Source of the DNA: Quercus robur
Lineage: Eukaryota; Streptophyta; Magnoliopsida; Fagales; Fagaceae
Assembly (NCBI RefSeq): GCF_932294415.1
Contig: NC_065535.1
Span: forward strand, 25,384,782-25,448,781
Direction of reading: 5' to 3'
DNA length: 64,000 nt
Part shown: positions 60,744 through 64,000 of the stretch, piece by piece
Numbering within the stretch: the stretch's first letter is position 1
Layout: every line of letters starts with the position of its first letter
The notes under the pieces: model-generated
Database searches by the model: none
What the model was told of the DNA's origin: nothing
The model's input: the letters and a program-made list of their open reading frames with translations, nothing else
Program-made: the position numbers and the translations under genes

Positions 60744-61649
60744 AGAGCATCCACGTTGGTGGAGCCATAATTTTAGTTATTTGACTCCACCAAAAGCTAT
60801 ATTTTATTTATTTTACCTTCTCACTTTACAAAACACCCAACATCAATAGTTTTATTTTAGCTTTCAACACAATAAAATTACATAAACAACACAATAAAAT
60901 AATAAAAAAACAAACACCACATCCAGCTCCACCAACAACCACAACCACCACTCTACTTTGGCAACCACAACACAATGTAGAAAAAAAAATAAAAAAACAA
61001 AAACAAAAACAAAAAAACAAAACCACAACCACAATCACAACTTCATCACCACCAGCCACCACAAAACCCATTGCCAAAGCCAAAATCATAAAATTAAAGT
61101 AAAGAAGAAATAGGGCCTGAGAAACTCACTGATAGCCCCCATAGAGGTGAGCAAGAAGTAGAATCCAAATAGGGTGAGCTTTGGAGTAGACTTGGATTTA
61201 GTGATGAAGTACAAGAAACCAAGGTAGGGAAACAAAGAAAAAGCAAAGAGCCGTGAAGCCCTTCTTTGTGAATCAATGTTGGGTGCCCATGGGTCAACTG
61301 GGAGCAATGCCTAACACACAATATCTCCCCTTCTCGTACCAACCAATCTCTCTATATAACACTTGGATTCCCTCCTTTTTCTACATAGGTTTTTTATGGG
61401 GTTTTGTAAGAAACTCACTGCCACCACCACTACCATAGCCAAAATCAACCACCACCGCCACAACCACCAAACCCATATGAAAACACACAAAAAAACCCAA
61501 TCACAGCAAAGAGATAAGAGAGATGGGCAGCGGCGGCTTGGGGCTTGGGTCGGCGAAGCTAGGTAGAGAGGGATGAGAGAGAGAGAGAGGAGATCCGATG
61601 GCAATAACAGGAGAGAGAGAGAGAGATGAGCTAAAAAAAAGTGGAGAAA

Positions 61650-61680
<31 letters not shown>

Positions 61681-61849
61681 TATTAAAGGGATTTGGCTAC
61701 ATGCTACAGTAAATAGGTACTAGTACATGTTTATCATAGCATGTAGCCAAACTTTTTTGGCTATGGCACCACCAATGTGCACAATATTTTGTAGTTTGAG
61801 GAGGCAAAAATAGCATTATAGCTATATGCCTCCACCAATAATGATGCTC
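60744..61849. mobile_element. TIR element with a captured gene fragment
   Basis: Left end GAGCATCCACGTTGGTGGAG and right end CTCCACCAATAATGATGCTC are imperfect inverted repeats of a type common in plant MITEs. TTA precedes and TTG follows, a possible decayed 3 bp target duplication. The interior contains CCA-rich sequence, a captured exon (61130-61297), AT and GA microsatellites (61658-61682; 61576-61625). No transposase, so it would move in trans. Confidence 0.65.
61130..61297 (-). pseudogene. Captured exon of a conserved plant membrane-protein gene
   Basis: On the minus strand a 168 bp open stretch reads DPWAPNIDSQRRASRLFAFS, then LFPYLGFLYFITKSKS and KLTLFGFYFLL, with hydrophobic helices like a multi-pass membrane protein. 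It is bordered by an acceptor (GCTCCCAG at 61298) and a strong donor (GTGAGT from 61129). 168 is a multiple of three, so phase is symmetric. The peptide looks like a conserved chloroplast-type membrane family (I think of DUF3593-like proteins, not verified). No neighbouring exons are present, so it is a fragment, not a gene. Confidence 0.55.
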
Positions 61850-64000
61850 TTGGATGAGATAGGTTATACTTAAAGGGAGAATAGAAAAGTGGGAGAATAA
61901 AAGATATTTAATTTTCTCCTATTTGTGTTTGGTTGAGAGGATGGAAAAGTGGAGAAAACTTATTTGTTTGGTTGAAAAGAAAAGTGAGGAGATAGAAAAT
62001 AAAGTTTATATAAATTTACAATTATGTCTCCATTAAATAAATAAATAAATAAAACACATTTTTTTAGCAAAAAAATTGTGTACGTGCAAGGACGAAAAAA
62101 AAAAAGAAAAAAAAGAAGCAACCCAATGTTGGACAAACTGGGCATTTTTGTTAATTAGCCCAGTTCATCCTCTCCCCTTCCCACAGTTTCTCCCCATTTT
62201 GTGAAGAAAACTTTTTGGTGAGTCTGAAGAGAAAACACCTGGGTCCCATCACAATTTTTTTCTCTCCCCCTCCCAACCAAACATCAATTAAAAATCATTC
62301 CTCTCCTATTTTCTCTCATTTATTTTTTATCTACCTTATTTCACCTCCAAACAAATACATCCTTAGTCTGTTCCATTTTGTAGTTGTTCTATTCCATCAT
62401 ATGAATTTAATGATAATAAATCATAATAGAAAAACAATGTTTAATATATTATTTGATTTGATAATAATAAATATTAATCTCTAAGCCTTTCAACAAAATC
62501 AAAGGTAAGGTTATTTATGTTGTGGGATGTCTTTAATATAATTATTAAGATGTAGTTGATCCAATGGTGTCTATGCTGAAGGTTGAGAATTGAGATGGCT
62601 CCCTAGAATGCACAGATGCAAGAGATTTAAGAGGAAATTGAACTCGCTGCAATGAACTATATGAAGATCATGCTATCGGAATTTATGCACATTGTGATAC
62701 AAATTACAAATATTGAGAGCACAAATATTGGTGCGATGATCACTCCATATGTATAAATGCTTGTGGGGTGTGGGAGGAGGAAGAGCCGATATTCAAGTAT
62801 CCATAAGAGAGCTTCACATATATATACACTTAGATTAGGTTAAAATAGAATTTATATCTTGTAAAACAAAATAAAAAATAAAAAAATACACCGTCAACAA
62901 GGTGAAAACTAATACCTACTGTCATTACGTAAGCAAGTAATGGCAGACAATAACTCCAGCGGCCTTGATCTTTTTCTCATAAAAATCATAAAAAAACGAT
63001 ACTATTTTTTAAGCCTATGTCAAAAACTCATAAAAATCTCAAAAACATAAATTACTAATTTCCAAAAGCCTCCTCTTTGTTATAATTAAGGCTCTCAAAA
63101 CAATATGAAACCTTATTTGATAGTAGTTGATAGTTGATACCGATGTCTATGTTATATGCATATATGGCATGTACGCTCAATATATTTTGAATGAAATGGC
63201 AGAATATGAGTGTTAGTTTTGGTAGCAAAAACAATAGCCAACCAAAATGCTCACACTACTACATATACTACTACATATGATCTCATTTTTACTAAATTCA
63301 ACTTTAGATTACTGAAACTAAACTTCTCAAAAAAAAAAAAAAAAAAAAAAAATTTACTGAAACTAAAGAAGAAGATTATTTAATTTATTAAGTTGAAATT
63401 TTCTTTTTCTACTTCTTCGAGGAAGTTAATAAGGATATTTCTTTTACCAATTAATAATCTATGTGAATAAAGAGACTACTCATGAGGGCTGTCTATGCTA
63501 GAGGATACGGAAGATGATTCCAAAATTGCCTAATTTCAAGAATTTCAAAATGAAAAAGTTGGCTTCTTGATCAAGAAACTGCTAGAAGATACAAATTGTC
63601 AAGACAATTTAAAATATGAGACCCACGTAAATAGACTTGGCAGATTTAAACAGTTGATACTCCAAATCCATTGCATTCATTAAAAACAAAATTTTGAGTA
63701 TTTGGTTTTTACAATTTGCGATAAATGCTACCTCAAAATTTAGAATTAAATTCACAAAATAACTCATTTGTCACAAAAAATGGACAAAATGGGCTTCTGC
63801 CATTTTCAGGCAAATTAATTAGCCTTTTGCCCTTCTTCCCAAACTAAATAAGGAAATGCCCCTCTTTTGAAAATCGACTTTTTCAAGGACCTATAGTGAC
63901 GTTTTCAAGGACCTATAGTGATGTTTTTAAGAACCTATAGTGGCGTTTTGTAACTTGATATCCATAAAATCGAGTTATAGGCGATTTTGAGAAAGTTGAT
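61850..64000. other. Gene-free right end of the window
   Basis: AT-rich with a probable MITE at about 61880-62370 (GGGAGAATAGAAAAG against CCTCCAAACAAATACATCC) and a poly-A run at 63330-63350. No coding region supported. Confidence 0.45.
63882..63947. repeat. Three-copy 22 bp tandem repeat
   Basis: TTCAAGGACCTATAGTGACG plus TT repeats three times with a few substitutions in the second and third units. Confidence 0.9.

Overview
This window looks like nuclear DNA of a woody eudicot. It has spliced plant genes, AT-rich flanks and dense nested transposons. The gene content fits Fagaceae (oak-like), but that is an impression, not a proof. I see three intact host genes, all on the minus strand: a six-exon nuclear-speckle-type RRM RNA-binding protein (289-9563), a single-exon G-type lectin receptor-like kinase of the LECRK3 type (41314-43635), and a single-exon U-box E3 ligase of the PUB27/28 type (55283-56515). 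A second lectin receptor kinase (31336-33469) is a pseudogene. A 5'-flank relic of a third copy lies at 21444-21700.

The layout is explained by a tandem segmental duplication with one breakpoint inside intron 1 of the RNA-binding-protein gene. Unit A runs from about 2729 to 35400 and unit B from about 35405 to 47890. Both carry the same intron-1 segment, the same Mutator-like element remnant and one lectin kinase. Unit B has lost the stretch equivalent to 7710-23345, which includes exon 1 of the RNA-binding-protein gene. Because the two units differ by insertions, each is the empty-site control for the other. This fixes the ends and target duplications of two LINEs, a long-TIR element, TTA-flanked MITEs, a tRNA-derived SINE and a 2.35 kb solo LTR.

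12351-21443 is a 9.1 kb Ty3/gypsy element of the Tat/Retand type. It has 488 bp LTRs, a decayed gag-pol, a ~94 bp tandem repeat after pol, and a spliced antisense gene between pol and the 3' LTR. Its nonsense codons and LTR differences are overwhelmingly C/T or G/A transitions. 21794-29314 is a nest of TIR elements with 9-10 bp target duplications, holding a solo LTR and a 3.2 kb LINE.

44934-54164 is a cluster of long (1.9-2.35 kb) related solo LTRs, three with their own 5 bp target duplications. 56516-64000 has no recognisable host gene. It carries MITE-like repeats and a TIR element (60744-61849) that appears to have captured a complete 168 bp exon, with both splice sites, from a conserved plant membrane-protein gene.

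No CRISPR, rRNA or bona fide tRNA gene was seen. I found no clearly new biological system. The most unusual items are the antisense spliced gene inside the retrotransposon, the captured exon, and the breakpoint inside a gene that made the kinase pair.
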